Positions 37,904 to 46,793 are shown, numbered from the stretch's first letter. The stretch: 47,354 nt of DNA from Bacteroidales bacterium (GCA_017960605.1 JAGCYV010000049.1:1-47354), one strand, 5' to 3'. Numbers and translations are program-made. The notes: generated by a model from the letters alone, not told the origin.

Positions 37904-40566
37904 AGAAACTCCTGCTGATTGACGGAATGGCGGCGGTGTATCGCGGCTATTATGCCATGAGTGCCAATCCGCGAGTCAATTCCAAGGGATTCAACACTTC
38001 CGCCACCTTGGGTTTCACGATGTCGCTCTACGACATCCTGCGTTCGCAGCGCCCCACGCATATCGCGGTGGCGTTCGACCTGCCCAAGCCCACGTTCCGT
38101 CATGAGATGTATCCCGAATACAAGGCGCACCGCGACCCGATGCCCGAGGAGATTGAGAGCAACATGCCGTGGATTTGCCGCGTGATCGAGGCGTTCCGCA
38201 TTCCTCAGCTCGTCTGTGAGGGGTATGAGGCCGACGATGTAATCGGCACCGTCAGTCACGCCGCCGAGCAGGCGGGATTCGACGAGGTGGTGATGGTCAC
38301 TCCCGACAAGGACTTCGCCCAGCTGGTCACTCCCCATGTGCATCTCTACCGTTTCGGTCACGGACGCAATCCCGACAGCATCATGGGTGTTGCTGAGGTG
38401 TGCGAGCGATTCGGAGTCTCCTCTCCAGCGCAAGTCATCGACCTGCTCGGCCTCTGGGGCGACGCAGTCGATAACATCCCCGGCATCCGCGGAGTGGGGG
38501 AGAAGACCGCCAAGAAACTCATCGAGCAGTTTGGCTCCATCGAGGAGATGGTGGCCTGTGTGGATGAAATCAAAAACGAGAAACTCCGCGAGAATGTCCG
38601 CGAACATGCCGACGACGCCATCTTCTCCAAGCAGCTGGCCACCATCCGGCTCGATGCCCCTGTGCCCTTCGACGAGCAGGCGCTGGTGTTGCAGACGCCC
38701 AACTACAAACTCCTGCAGGATGTCTGTACGGAGCTGGAGTTCCGCCAGTTTGCCCGTCGGGTGTTCACCGACCTCAGCGTCAGCGACCCCGAGTCGGCCA
38801 TGCGGTGGAAGAACGGCGGTGAAGCGCCTGTTCCTGTGGCGGCAAGGGTGGAGAAGAACGTGGAGGCGGCTCCGACGCTTTTCGACATGACGCCCGCTTC
38901 TCAGCCGGCTCCGTCGGTCCAACGTGAGGAACTCACCCCTGAGGTGTTGGCTTCGTTGCAGGGGCAGGATGTGGGCCTCTTTGTCGATGGGCCGGAGATC
39001 TATCTCAGCACCGGTGCCGACTCTGTCTGGTCGGTCAATGTGGCCAAGCTCGACTTGCCCCTTTTCGCCTCCGTCTTGCAGGACACGAAGTCCCTCAAGC
39101 TCTGTTACGACCTGAAGAACCTCAAATATATCCTGGCCGAGCTCGACGTGAATATCGCCGGCGCCGTCTTCGATGTGCAGCTGGTGCATTATCTGCTCGA
39201 TGCCGAGATGCGTCACACCTTCGACTTCATCTGCTCCTCCTTCGTGGGATTCGAGCCTGCCGACAGCACCGCACGATGTGCCGCCCTCTGGCAGCTCTAT
39301 CCCTTGATGGAAGCCCGTCTGCGCGACAGCGACCTGCAGCGCCTCTATCAGGAGGTGGAGCTTCCGCTGGTCGATGTGCTTGTCAGCATGGAGCAGGAAG
39401 GGGTGCGTATCGATGTGGGCGCGCTGCGCGAATATGCTGACCAGCTCAATGCTGAGCGGCAGAAGATGGAGGAAGAGATCTATCAGCTGGCTGGAGTGCA
39501 GTTCAACATCGGGTCGCCCAAGCAGTTGGGCGAGGTGCTCTATGAGCGGCTGAAAGTCACCGACAAACCGCCCCGTACGGCCACCAAGCAATACAGCACC
39601 GCCGAGGATGTGCTGCTCAAGCTGGCCGACCGTCATCCCATCATCCCCCTGATTCTGGAATACCGCTCCATCACCAAGCTGGTGGGCACCTACCTCGACT
39701 CCTTCCCCAATCTCATCAATCCGGCCACCGGACGCCTGCATACGGTTTATAACCAGACGGTGACGGCCACCGGACGCCTCTCGTCATCCAACCCCAACCT
39801 GCAGAATATCCCTATCCGCACCGAGCGCGGCCGTGAGATTCGCAGGGCTTTCGTCCCGCGCGACGCCGACCATCTGCTCCTGGCGGCCGACTACTCCCAG
39901 ATCGAGCTCCGCATCATCGCCTCGCTGGCTCGCGACCGTCACATGCTGGAGGCCTTCGCCCACGGGTTCGATATTCACGCCGCCACCGCCGCCAAGATTT
40001 ACCACCTGCCGATGGAGCAGGTCTCCAAAGACCAGCGCCGCAACGCCAAGAGCGTCAATTTCGGCATCGTCTATGGCATCTCGCCCTTCGGCCTGAGCGA
40101 GCAGCTGGGCATCCCCCGCAAGGAGGCCGCCACCCTCATCGACGAGTACTTCGCCCAGTATCCCGACATCGCGGCCTTCATCGAGCAATGCAAGGCCTTC
40201 GCCCGTTCCCACGGCTACGCCCGCACCCTTCTCGGACGCCGCCGCTACCTGCCCGACATCAACAGCCGCAACGCCAACGCCCGCTCGTTCGCCGAGCGCA
40301 ACGCCGTCAATATGCCCATCCAGGGAACGTCGGCCGACATGATCAAGCTGGCGATGGTGCGCATCTATAACGAACTCCGCCGGCGTCACCTCCGCACCCG
40401 CATGATTCTCCAGGTCCACGACGAACTGGTCTTCGACCTCTACCGCCCCGAGGAACAGGAGGTGCGCGAGCTGGTGGTGCGCGAGATGCAGCAGGCGCTG
40501 CCCCTCGAGGGCATCACCGTCGATGTGGGCGTCGATGTGGGCGACAACTGGCTGGAGGCACACTAA
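37900..40566 (+). CDS. polA: DNA polymerase I, proofreading motifs absent
   Basis: Pol I fills gaps and removes RNA primers during lagging-strand synthesis and repair. The 888-residue protein has a 5' nuclease domain (LLLIDGMAAVYRGYYA, EGYEADDVIGTV, VTPDKDFAQLV, GIRGVGEKTAKKLI), a central exonuclease-like domain and the polymerase domain with motif A DYSQIELRIIAS, motif B RRNAKSVNFGIVYGISPFG and motif C LQVHDELVFD. In the central domain the DxE of exo motif I is missing (VGLFVDGPEIYLS), the Asp of the NLKYD motif is not kept (CYDLKNLKYIL), and no YxxxD third motif is visible, so 3'-5' proofreading is predicted lost, as in Thermus Pol I. The ATG at 37900 overlaps pdxA by 4 bases. Confidence 0.96.
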   Translation: MKKLLLIDGMAAVYRGYYAMSANPRVNSKGFNTSATLGFTMSLYDILRSQRPTHIAVAFDLPKPTFRHEMYPEYKAHRDPMPEEIESNMPWICRVIEAFRIPQLVCEGYEADDVIGTVSHAAEQAGFDEVVMVTPDKDFAQLVTPHVHLYRFGHGRNPDSIMGVAEVCERFGVSSPAQVIDLLGLWGDAVDNIPGIRGVGEKTAKKLIEQFGSIEEMVACVDEIKNEKLRENVREHADDAIFSKQLATIRLDAPVPFDEQALVLQTPNYKLLQDVCTELEFRQFARRVFTDLSVSDPESAMRWKNGGEAPVPVAARVEKNVEAAPTLFDMTPASQPAPSVQREELTPEVLASLQGQDVGLFVDGPEIYLSTGADSVWSVNVAKLDLPLFASVLQDTKSLKLCYDLKNLKYILAELDVNIAGAVFDVQLVHYLLDAEMRHTFDFICSSFVGFEPADSTARCAALWQLYPLMEARLRDSDLQRLYQEVELPLVDVLVSMEQEGVRIDVGALREYADQLNAERQKMEEEIYQLAGVQFNIGSPKQLGEVLYERLKVTDKPPRTATKQYSTAEDVLLKLADRHPIIPLILEYRSITKLVGTYLDSFPNLINPATGRLHTVYNQTVTATGRLSSSNPNLQNIPIRTERGREIRRAFVPRDADHLLLAADYSQIELRIIASLARDRHMLEAFAHGFDIHAATAAKIYHLPMEQVSKDQRRNAKSVNFGIVYGISPFGLSEQLGIPRKEAATLIDEYFAQYPDIAAFIEQCKAFARSHGYARTLLGRRRYLPDINSRNANARSFAERNAVNMPIQGTSADMIKLAMVRIYNELRRRHLRTRMILQVHDELVFDLYRPEEQEVRELVVREMQQALPLEGITVDVGVDVGDNWLEAH

Positions 40567-40579
40567 AAAGGTGTTGAAA

Positions 40580-41782
40580 ATGGCTCATTCGCGAAAAACG
40601 GCAAGGTTGTTGTTATGCGTCAGCATAACGCTCGCCTTGCACTTCTCGTCTTTCCCCTTGGCGGCGCAGCAGCCGTGGAATTTCCAAACCCTTGAGGAAG
40701 CCTGCCTGTCCGACGCCTATCTGGTCACCCCTCCCGCCGACCTGCGGGCCGAGATGGAACGCAGCCTCTCTACGATGCCGCCCTTCAACGTCTCCTACCA
40801 CATCTCCGGCCCTTATGTCCAGCACGGGAAGGAGTATATCCGCTTTCAGCAGCTCCCTTCTCCCGACGACCTGCATCCCCGGCTCGCCGATTTCCGCCTC
40901 CCTGCGGCCGTTGCCACGCAGCTGCTGCCTTATATGGTGTCGCACTCCTACTGGCAGCGGCGCTACAACACCCTCTCCCGATGGGCTTTCATCGACCTGC
41001 GCCAGGTGACGGGATTCCTCGAGCTCGACACCGCCGGCCGCGCCGCCGGCCGCTATGCCAACCTCGTCTGGATGGGCTATCGCTTCCAACCCTCCGAGGA
41101 CGACCCCGTTAGTTTCACCGTCTCGCTCGACGGCGGTGCTCCCCAGCAGCTCACCCTCCGTGCGCTGGAACGTCTGGCGGAGTGGGGGGCGTTCATCTCC
41201 TTTGCCGACTGGCAGCTCTATCAACGCAGCCACGAGGCCGAAGTCAGCCGCCAGACGCGCTCGCAGCAGGACCTCCAGCAGCAGATCGACTCGCTCTCCT
41301 CCATCGTGAGCCTCTTCGACCGCCAGGCCGACAGTATGACGGTCGCCATGCAGGCCGACTCGATGGATTGGATTCGGCAGCAGAACCGCGCCGAAGTCGA
41401 GCGCACCAAAGCCCACATGGACCGCAACGCCATCTTCCTCATCTCCGTCCTCCCGGCCCGCGCCAACCACATGTTCGGCCTCGAACTCAATTTCTACAAC
41501 TGCTTCGCCAAACCCATCAACAAGATAGAAATCGAGGTGACCCCCTACAACGAACGCTCGCGTGTGCAGCAGGACCGCTTCGGCCGCTCCGTACGCACCG
41601 TCCGTTGCATGGGCCCCATCCAGCCGCATGCGCCGGCCCGCTACACCTTCGACGAGCTCTTCTGGGACGGCGGCCACATCAAGTTCATGCGGGTCACCTC
41701 GCTCGTCTTCCACTTCTCCGATGGCAGCGTGCGCACCTACAGCGGCTACGACCAGATTATGAAGCACAGCTTGAGGCAATGA
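40580..41782 (+). CDS. exported hypothetical protein
   Basis: A 400-residue protein I do not recognise. A signal peptide (ARLLLCVSITLALHFSSFPLAAQ) predicts export to the periplasm or outer membrane. The N-terminal half is rich in aromatic and proline residues (MVSHSYWQRRYNTLSRWAF); a coiled-coil stretch covers about residues 215-275 (QQQIDSLSSIVSLFDRQADS); the C-terminal ~110 residues look like a beta-sandwich (GLELNFYNCFAKPINKIEIE, VTSLVFHFSDGSVRTYSG). I chose the ATG at 40580, 13 bases after polA, because it begins the signal peptide. The 3' end runs into a terminator of the opposite strand. Confidence 0.6.
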   Translation: MAHSRKTARLLLCVSITLALHFSSFPLAAQQPWNFQTLEEACLSDAYLVTPPADLRAEMERSLSTMPPFNVSYHISGPYVQHGKEYIRFQQLPSPDDLHPRLADFRLPAAVATQLLPYMVSHSYWQRRYNTLSRWAFIDLRQVTGFLELDTAGRAAGRYANLVWMGYRFQPSEDDPVSFTVSLDGGAPQQLTLRALERLAEWGAFISFADWQLYQRSHEAEVSRQTRSQQDLQQQIDSLSSIVSLFDRQADSMTVAMQADSMDWIRQQNRAEVERTKAHMDRNAIFLISVLPARANHMFGLELNFYNCFAKPINKIEIEVTPYNERSRVQQDRFGRSVRTVRCMGPIQPHAPARYTFDELFWDGGHIKFMRVTSLVFHFSDGSVRTYSGYDQIMKHSLRQ

Positions 41783-41811
41783 AAAAAAGAAGACCGGAAA
41801 AACTTCCGGCC
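41782..41811 (-). terminator. intrinsic terminator of the hutH operon
   Basis: On the minus strand GGCCGGAA (41804-41811) pairs with TTCCGGTC (41792-41799), eight pairs with one G-T, around a 4-base loop. A run of seven T follows (A-run at 41782-41788). It ends 32 bases after hutH and abuts the stop of the convergent gene. Confidence 0.8.
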
Positions 41812-41843
41812 TTCGCCCAATTAAAACCTAATAATTCTTTTTC

Positions 41844-43340
41844 TTACAAGGCCATCTCGCGCAGGAACTTCACGCTGCTGTGGATGTGTTTGTACATGAT
41901 CTCGTCGATATCGACGAAGTTCACGTTCTTGCGGTAGTCGCCCACCATCTGCTCCACCTTGGGGCTGCTCTTTAGACCTTCCTGGTGACGGAAGTCGAGC
42001 GCCTGAGCGGCGTTGAAGAGCTCGATGGCCAGCACGCGCTCGGTGTTCTCGCACACGCGGTAGCACTTGGTGGCGGCGTTGCCTCCCATGCTCACCAGGT
42101 CCTCCTGGTTCTGGCTGCTGGGGATGCTATCGACACTGGCCGGCGTGCAGAGCTGCTTGCTCTGGCTCACGATGGCGGCGGCGGTATATTGCGGAATCAT
42201 GAAGCCGCTGTTCAAACCCGGCTTGGCCACGAGGAACGAGGGCAGGCCGCGTTTGGCGTCGATGAGCTGGTAGGTGCGGCGCTCGCTGATGGCGCCCAGT
42301 TCGGCCACCGCGATGGCCAGGAAGTCGAGCACCATCGCCAGAGGCTCGCCGTGGAAGTGGCCGCCGCTGATGACCATGTCTTCGTCGGGCAGCACGATGG
42401 GGTTGTCGGTGGTGGAGTTGATCTCGGTCTCCACCACGCTGGCCACGTAGCGGATGGTGTCCTTGGCGGCACCGTGCACCTGCGGGGCGCAGCGGAAGCT
42501 GTAGGGGTCTTGCACGTGCTCCTTGTGGCGCTTGATGATCTCGCTGCCGTCCAGCATCTCGCGTACGGCGGCGGCGGTCTCCAGCTGGCCTTTGTGCGGA
42601 CGCACCATGTGGAGGCACTCGTAGAAGGGCTCGATGCGGCCGTCGAAGGCATCCAGCGACAGGCTCAGCACCATGTCGGCCTGACGGCTCAGACGCATGG
42701 CCTTCAGCAGGCTCCACACGGCGTAGCTGCTCATGAACTGGGTGCCGTTCAGGAGGGCCAGGCCTTCCTTGCTCTGCAGCTCGATGGGCTGCCAGCCTTT
42801 GGCCTGATAGACCTCCTTGACGTCGCAACGGCGGCCTTTCCAATACACTTCGCCCATGCCGAGGATGGCGGGCAGCATCAGGTTGGCCAACGGGCAGAGG
42901 TCGCCGCTGGCGCCGAGCGAACCCTGCTGATACACCACGGGCAGCACGTCGTCGTTGTAGCAGTCGATGAGGCGCTGCACGGTTTGCAGCTGGGCGCCGC
43001 TGTATCCGAAGCAGAAGTTCAGGGCCTTGAGCAGCAGCATCAGGCGCACCACCTCGGCGGGCACCTCGTCACCCACGCCGCAGGCGTGGCTCATCACCAG
43101 GTTTTTCTGCAGCTGGCTCAGCTGCTCCTTGCTGATGCTGATGTTGCACAGGCTTCCGAAGCCGGTGGTCACACCGTAGATGGGCACCTTCTGGTTCTCC
43201 ATCTTTCGGTTCAGGTAGGCGCGGCATTTCTCGATGCGGCGTTTGGCCTCCTCGCTCAACGCGAGGGTCATCTTCTTATCGACAATCTCCTGTATCTTGG
43301 CAAGAGTCAGTCTCTCTTCAGGATTGAACTGATATTCCAT
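41844..43340 (-). CDS. hutH: histidine ammonia-lyase
   Basis: HutH deaminates histidine to trans-urocanate, the first step of histidine breakdown. The autocatalytic MIO cofactor triad Ala-Ser-Gly is at residues 144-146 in GSLGASGDLCPLA. Other family motifs are YGVTTGFGS (catalytic Tyr loop), LVMSHACGVGDEVP, LLNGTQFMSSYA and DNPIVLPDEDMVISGGHFHGEP. Length 498 is normal. No hutU, hutI or ftcD gene is in the window, so the pathway partner genes are elsewhere. It is the last gene of its run, followed by a strong terminator. Confidence 0.92.
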   Translation of the reverse strand: MEYQFNPEERLTLAKIQEIVDKKMTLALSEEAKRRIEKCRAYLNRKMENQKVPIYGVTTGFGSLCNISISKEQLSQLQKNLVMSHACGVGDEVPAEVVRLMLLLKALNFCFGYSGAQLQTVQRLIDCYNDDVLPVVYQQGSLGASGDLCPLANLMLPAILGMGEVYWKGRRCDVKEVYQAKGWQPIELQSKEGLALLNGTQFMSSYAVWSLLKAMRLSRQADMVLSLSLDAFDGRIEPFYECLHMVRPHKGQLETAAAVREMLDGSEIIKRHKEHVQDPYSFRCAPQVHGAAKDTIRYVASVVETEINSTTDNPIVLPDEDMVISGGHFHGEPLAMVLDFLAIAVAELGAISERRTYQLIDAKRGLPSFLVAKPGLNSGFMIPQYTAAAIVSQSKQLCTPASVDSIPSSQNQEDLVSMGGNAATKCYRVCENTERVLAIELFNAAQALDFRHQEGLKSSPKVEQMVGDYRKNVNFVDIDEIMYKHIHSSVKFLREMAL

Positions 43341-43357
43341 AAGTGTTGGGTGCTGGA

Positions 43358-44179
43358 TTATTTCTCCAAGTTGGCCAGTGCTTTGGCGGCGATGTCGTCA
43401 TCCACCAGGATACGTCCGCAGTTCTCGCAGACGATGACCTTCTTGTGCATCTTGATTTCCATCTGGCGCTGGGGCGGGATGGCGCTGAAGCAGCCGCCGC
43501 ACGAGTCGCGGTCGATCTGCACCACGGCCAGCCCGTTGCGGGCGGCGTTGCGGATGCGCTTGTAAGCCGTCAGGTAGCGCTCGTCGATATACTGCTCCTG
43601 CTCTTTCGACATCTGGAGCAGACGCTGCTCGTCCTTCTCAGTCTCGGCGATGATGGAAGTCAGCTCCTCGCGTTTGGCCACCAGGTCTTTCTCGCGGTTC
43701 TCCTTCAGCAGCTTGGCGGCGTCGATGTGCTGTTTCAGTTCCTTGACGCGGGCGTTGCCCTCTTTCGTCTTGCGTTCGCAGAGCTGTATCTCCAGGTCCT
43801 GGAACTCGATCTCCTTGTTCAGCGATTCAAACTCACGGTTGTTGCGCACGTTGTCCTGCTGCTTCTGGTATTTCTTGATCTGCTCCTGATGCTCGCCGAT
43901 CTCCACGCTGCACTGCTTGTTGGCGCTCTCGATCTCCTTGATTTCGTTGGTGAAGTTCTCGATACGGGTGTTCAAACCGGCAATCTCGTCCTCCAGGTCC
44001 TGGACGGCTTGGGGCAGCTCGCCGCGGATAATCTGGATTTTGTCGATCTCGCTATCCACGCTCTGCAGGGTGTAGAGGGCCACAAGGCGTTTCTCGATGG
44101 CCTGGTCCACATCCGGACGCATGATCACAGGGGCTTCAACGGTCTCTTTCTCTTTTTTGGTGCTGACTTTCTTTGCCAT
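43358..44179 (-). CDS. coiled-coil protein with C-terminal C4 zinc ribbon
   Basis: A 273-residue cytoplasmic protein of the zf-RING_7/DUF164 type. A long coiled coil (about 25-200) is followed by a zinc ribbon with CGGC and CENCG pairs (IDRDSCGGCFSAIPPQRQME and KVIVCENCGRIL). The family is widespread and often neighbours Nif3-like genes, as here; its role is not firmly known, with proposed links to nucleic acid or translation-related functions. The start ATG follows an alanine/lysine-rich head (MAKKVSTKKEKE). Confidence 0.82.
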   Translation of the reverse strand: MAKKVSTKKEKETVEAPVIMRPDVDQAIEKRLVALYTLQSVDSEIDKIQIIRGELPQAVQDLEDEIAGLNTRIENFTNEIKEIESANKQCSVEIGEHQEQIKKYQKQQDNVRNNREFESLNKEIEFQDLEIQLCERKTKEGNARVKELKQHIDAAKLLKENREKDLVAKREELTSIIAETEKDEQRLLQMSKEQEQYIDERYLTAYKRIRNAARNGLAVVQIDRDSCGGCFSAIPPQRQMEIKMHKKVIVCENCGRILVDDDIAAKALANLEK

Positions 44180-44207
44180 GATTGTTGTATATGTTTTTGT
44201 ATTTTAA

Positions 44208-45092
44208 TCAAATATAGCTCACGATGCTCTTCTGGGCATCGGAAATTCGGCATGCAAATGTACTAAATTTTTCCAAAATGGCGTGAAAAATTATCTCTTT
44301 CGCAAATTGTTCGCTTTCATAGTGTCCGATGTCGGCCAGCGCCATTTTGGGGGTGGCCTCCTGGAAGTCGTGGTATTTCAGGTCGGCCGTGAGGTAGAGG
44401 TCGGCGCCCGCCTCCTTGGCGGCGTCGATGAAGTCGGCCCCGCTTCCGCCGCACAACGCCATGCGCCTGACCTTCGCCGTCAGGCTGGCGCATGGGGCGA
44501 AGCGGATGCAGGGGATGCCCGTCAGCGTCTTCACCTTCAGCAGGAACTCCTTCAGGGGCACGGGCTCCTCCAGCTCGCCCACCATCCCGAGGCCCACCTG
44601 ATCTGTTGATAGGTTGTCGGCTGAGCCGACGGCACACCAGATATGTTGATACGTTGTCGGCCCACCGGATGGACAAGAACTGATGAACTTATCAACGTTA
44701 ATCTTATCAACAGAAGATTGTTGCAGGATGCGACACTCTTTCAGCCCCAGTTTCCCGGCCAGCACGCCGCTCACGCCCCACGCCAGGCTGTCGAGGTTCG
44801 TGTGGGCCGCATAGACGGCCGTGCCGCTGCGCAGCAGGCGGTAGAGCAATCCGTTCCGCTCGTCGGTGATGCGCTTCACCCCGTGGAAGATCACCGGGTG
44901 GTGGGTCACGATGAGGTTCATGCCGAGGGCCTTCGCCTCGTCGAGCACCGCCTCCGTCAGGTCCAGGGCCACCAGCGCCCCGCGGCATTCCTCCCCGCCG
45001 TCGCCCAGCAGGAATCCGCTGTTGTCATAGTCCTCCTGCAGCTCGGGATGGAACACGCTGTCCAGATAATCCGTAATCTCCTTGATTTTCAT
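44208..45092 (-). CDS. Nif3-like dinuclear metal centre protein (DUF34)
   Basis: A 294-residue member of the Nif3/YbgI (DUF34) family, cytoplasmic metalloproteins of uncertain function. Metal ligands are visible in VTHHPVIFHG, AAHTNLDSLAWG and IGHYESEQFAKE. The usual middle insertion of long Bacteroidota homologues is absent; instead about residues 124-164 hold an unconserved segment (KINVDKFISSCPSGGP, HIWCAVGSADNLSTDQ) whose DNA contains two 18-base near-identical repeats and further TTATCAAC-like words. The segment lies between the two halves of the fold and leaves the ligands intact. Confidence 0.85.
   Translation of the reverse strand: MKIKEITDYLDSVFHPELQEDYDNSGFLLGDGGEECRGALVALDLTEAVLDEAKALGMNLIVTHHPVIFHGVKRITDERNGLLYRLLRSGTAVYAAHTNLDSLAWGVSGVLAGKLGLKECRILQQSSVDKINVDKFISSCPSGGPTTYQHIWCAVGSADNLSTDQVGLGMVGELEEPVPLKEFLLKVKTLTGIPCIRFAPCASLTAKVRRMALCGGSGADFIDAAKEAGADLYLTADLKYHDFQEATPKMALADIGHYESEQFAKEIIFHAILEKFSTFACRISDAQKSIVSYI
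44209..44216 (-). promoter_or_regulatory. possible -7 element for the zinc-ribbon/hutH genes
   Basis: On the minus strand TATATTTG matches TAnnTTTG, 29 bases before the ATG at 44179 and at the end of the Nif3 gene. No good TTTG is found at the -33 position. Confidence 0.35.
44603..44660. repeat. direct repeat inside the Nif3-like gene
   Basis: Two near-identical 18-base copies (core TGTTGATA-GTTGTCGG) start at 44603 and 44643, 40 bases apart. More words of the TTATCAAC type follow at 44688-44711. All lie in the unconserved inserted segment. Confidence 0.7.
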
Positions 45093-45134
45093 ATATCGAG
45101 TATCGAGTTTAACTTTTCACTTTTCACTTTCAAA
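45093..45134. repeat. period-7 array between the barrel gene and the Nif3-like gene
   Basis: Six 7-base units drifting from ATATCGA and GTATCGA through GTTTAAC to TTTTCAC. It touches the Nif3 ATG on one side and contains the stop of the upstream gene (45130-45132) on the other. Confidence 0.85.
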
Positions 45135-46308
45135 AGATCAGTCTCGCCGTCACCATCAGCGTCAGGTTGTCCTGCGTCCCGGTCAGCCGGTAGGGTGCCT
45201 CTGGCGGCACCATGCGCCACGCCACCGCCGCGCCCCAATCCACCGCGCCCCAGCGCAGCAGGCCTTCCACGCCCGCCATCGGCTCGGCGATGCCGTAGAG
45301 TGGCGCCTGCAGGTTGAGTCCCTCCCATGTCATCCCTCCTTCGGGGTCTTGTCCGTAGAGGTGGCCCCAGGCGGCGTTCAGCCCTATGAAGGGGCGGGGA
45401 GAGGTGCCTATCTGGAACAGGCGGCTCCATCCCTCGAACAGCGGCCGGCCGAAGCCGAAGCGCAGCGAGAGGAAGGCGAAGACGTTGGCCGTAAACTCGT
45501 TCGGACGGGCCGTCAGCAGGCTTTGGCGGAAGCAGAACGGCGCCCCGAAGGTGCCGCCCAGGTCGAACATGCGCACGTAGGGCGTCGCGCGTCCTGTGGC
45601 GCCGCCTTGCAGGAAGAGCTGCAGCTCGAAGGGGTTCAGCTCCCATTGTCGGTCGTACTGCACCAGCAGCCGCGTCACCGCCCGTCGGCCCGGGTTGTTC
45701 ACCCCCGCCTGCAGCTGTGCCGTCAGGCCCCACGGCGACTGAGCCACCAGGCGCGCCTCCAGCAAGGTCTCCGGCTCGATGGTGTCGCCCGCCACGCGGT
45801 AGAGCAGCCCTTCGTTGCAGAACAGGCGGCCGCCGTACAGCACGTTGCCCTCGGCCAGCCACAGGTATCCGTGGTGCTGGCGTCGCAGGCCTGCCGTCAG
45901 CATCATGCGGTCGCTCATGCGGCGGCTCATGAAGGAGCCCAGCGACGCAGGATCTCTCAGGCTCGGCACCGACAGACGGCGCGAACCCGCCGCCTGGTAG
46001 TCGCGCGCCGCACCCGCATAGAGGGTGCTGCCGCCCAGATGCAACGCCCCGCTCACGCCGCCCTTCAGCTGGCGGTCCAGCATCCCGTAGCCGGCATAGC
46101 CCTCCACGTCCCACAGCAAGGTGCCGTAGCGCAGGCCCGCGCCCCAGCGCGACTGCTCGTAGAGGTTGTAGCTCCATATCCGGTCGAGGTTCAGGTACAG
46201 CGTGCCGCTTGTGCCGCGATACAGCGGCACATACTGCCCCGCCGCCGTCGCGCCCAGACACAGCCACAACGCAGCCATACAACCTGTTATCGTCCTCCGT
46301 GCTTTCAT
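45130..46308 (-). CDS. predicted outer-membrane beta-barrel protein
   Basis: A 392-residue exported protein. The signal peptide (TITGCMAALWLCLGATAAGQ) follows the ATG at 46306-46308; this start is preferred because a complete promoter lies just upstream and would fall inside a longer ORF. The body alternates polar and hydrophobic residues with many glycines and aromatics (GTLLWDVEGYAGYGML, FEGWSRLFQIGTSPRPFIGL) and ends in a typical last strand (LTLMVTARLIF), all consistent with an outer-membrane barrel. I do not recognise a specific family. It heads the operon with the Nif3-like gene, the zinc-ribbon gene and hutH. Confidence 0.65.
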   Translation of the reverse strand: MKARRTITGCMAALWLCLGATAAGQYVPLYRGTSGTLYLNLDRIWSYNLYEQSRWGAGLRYGTLLWDVEGYAGYGMLDRQLKGGVSGALHLGGSTLYAGAARDYQAAGSRRLSVPSLRDPASLGSFMSRRMSDRMMLTAGLRRQHHGYLWLAEGNVLYGGRLFCNEGLLYRVAGDTIEPETLLEARLVAQSPWGLTAQLQAGVNNPGRRAVTRLLVQYDRQWELNPFELQLFLQGGATGRATPYVRMFDLGGTFGAPFCFRQSLLTARPNEFTANVFAFLSLRFGFGRPLFEGWSRLFQIGTSPRPFIGLNAAWGHLYGQDPEGGMTWEGLNLQAPLYGIAEPMAGVEGLLRWGAVDWGAAVAWRMVPPEAPYRLTGTQDNLTLMVTARLIF

Positions 46309-46321
46309 CTTTTTCAAACTG

Positions 46322-46352
46322 CAAAGATACACATTTTTTCTCACTCGGCAAA
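46322..46352 (-). promoter_or_regulatory. promoter of the barrel-Nif3-hutH operon
   Basis: On the minus strand TTTG (plus coordinates 46349-46352) and TATCTTTG (46322-46329) are 19 bases apart, a full Bacteroidota promoter match. The ATG follows 13 bases after the -7, so the leader is extremely short. Confidence 0.75.
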
Positions 46353-46359
46353 ATCAAAA

Positions 46360-46517
46360 TGGGACAAGGGACAGTGGGACAGTTCGATTTTTGTTTTCCA
46401 CTATCTCCCAAATTATACCTCTATATCTATATATTTATATAAATATATAGATATAGAATTTTCTTTTGAGTTTTTTGGATACCCTTATTTTTAACTGTCC
46501 CACTGTCCCGTGTCCCA
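46360..46517. repeat. nested inverted repeat
   Basis: Outer arms 46360-46384 and 46493-46517 are complementary at 24 of 25 positions and consist of GGGACA-type 7-8 base units. Inside, 46421-46437 and 46440-46456 form a perfect 17-bp AT-only-rich palindrome (CTATATCTATATATTTA and its complement) around two bases. No ORF of substance lies within. Confidence 0.9.
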
Positions 46518-46578
46518 CCTCTCAAAAAAAAGTTTGATTTTTTTTCGCAACCATTCGTAAACCGCAATGTCGTGGTCG

Positions 46579-46586
46579 TATCTTTG
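46579..46586 (+). promoter_or_regulatory. possible -7 element for the DUF6266-like gene
   Basis: TATCTTTG, an exact -7 match on the plus strand, 324 bases before the ATG at 46911. The -33 position is not clear. A second region with TTCTTTGACAT at 46643-46653 may also be relevant. Confidence 0.4.
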
Positions 46587-46697
46587 CATCGTTGAAAGGG
46601 ACGCAACCGGCCACTGCAAACCGACACAACAAACACAAAAAGAGTTCTTTGACATGCTGAGAAACCAATCACCTATGAGACCACCACCCTCCACCCG

Positions 46698-46741
46698 CCT
46701 ACCTACGGCCTAACTACGGCTTACCTACGGCTTAACACGCT
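46698..46741. repeat. period-11 array, four units
   Basis: Four in-phase 11-base units (CCTACCTACGG, CCTAACTACGG, CTTACCTACGG, CTTAACACGCT) in the leader of the DUF6266-like gene. Confidence 0.9.
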
Positions 46742-46751
46742 CCCCCAAAAA

Positions 46752-46793
46752 TTTCACCTCTCACCTTTCAGCTTTCACCTTTCACCTTTCACC
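46752..46793. repeat. period-7 array, six units
   Basis: Six 7-base units of consensus TTTCACC (one TCTCACC, one TTTCAGC), directly downstream of the period-11 array. Confidence 0.9.

Noticed and set aside
46360-46517. Insertion sequence
   Set aside because: No transposase ORF or clear target duplication; only a non-autonomous element remains possible.
46427-46694. Small minus-strand ORFs in the barrel/DUF6266-like gap
   Set aside because: They run through the inverted repeat and AT palindrome and look like chance.
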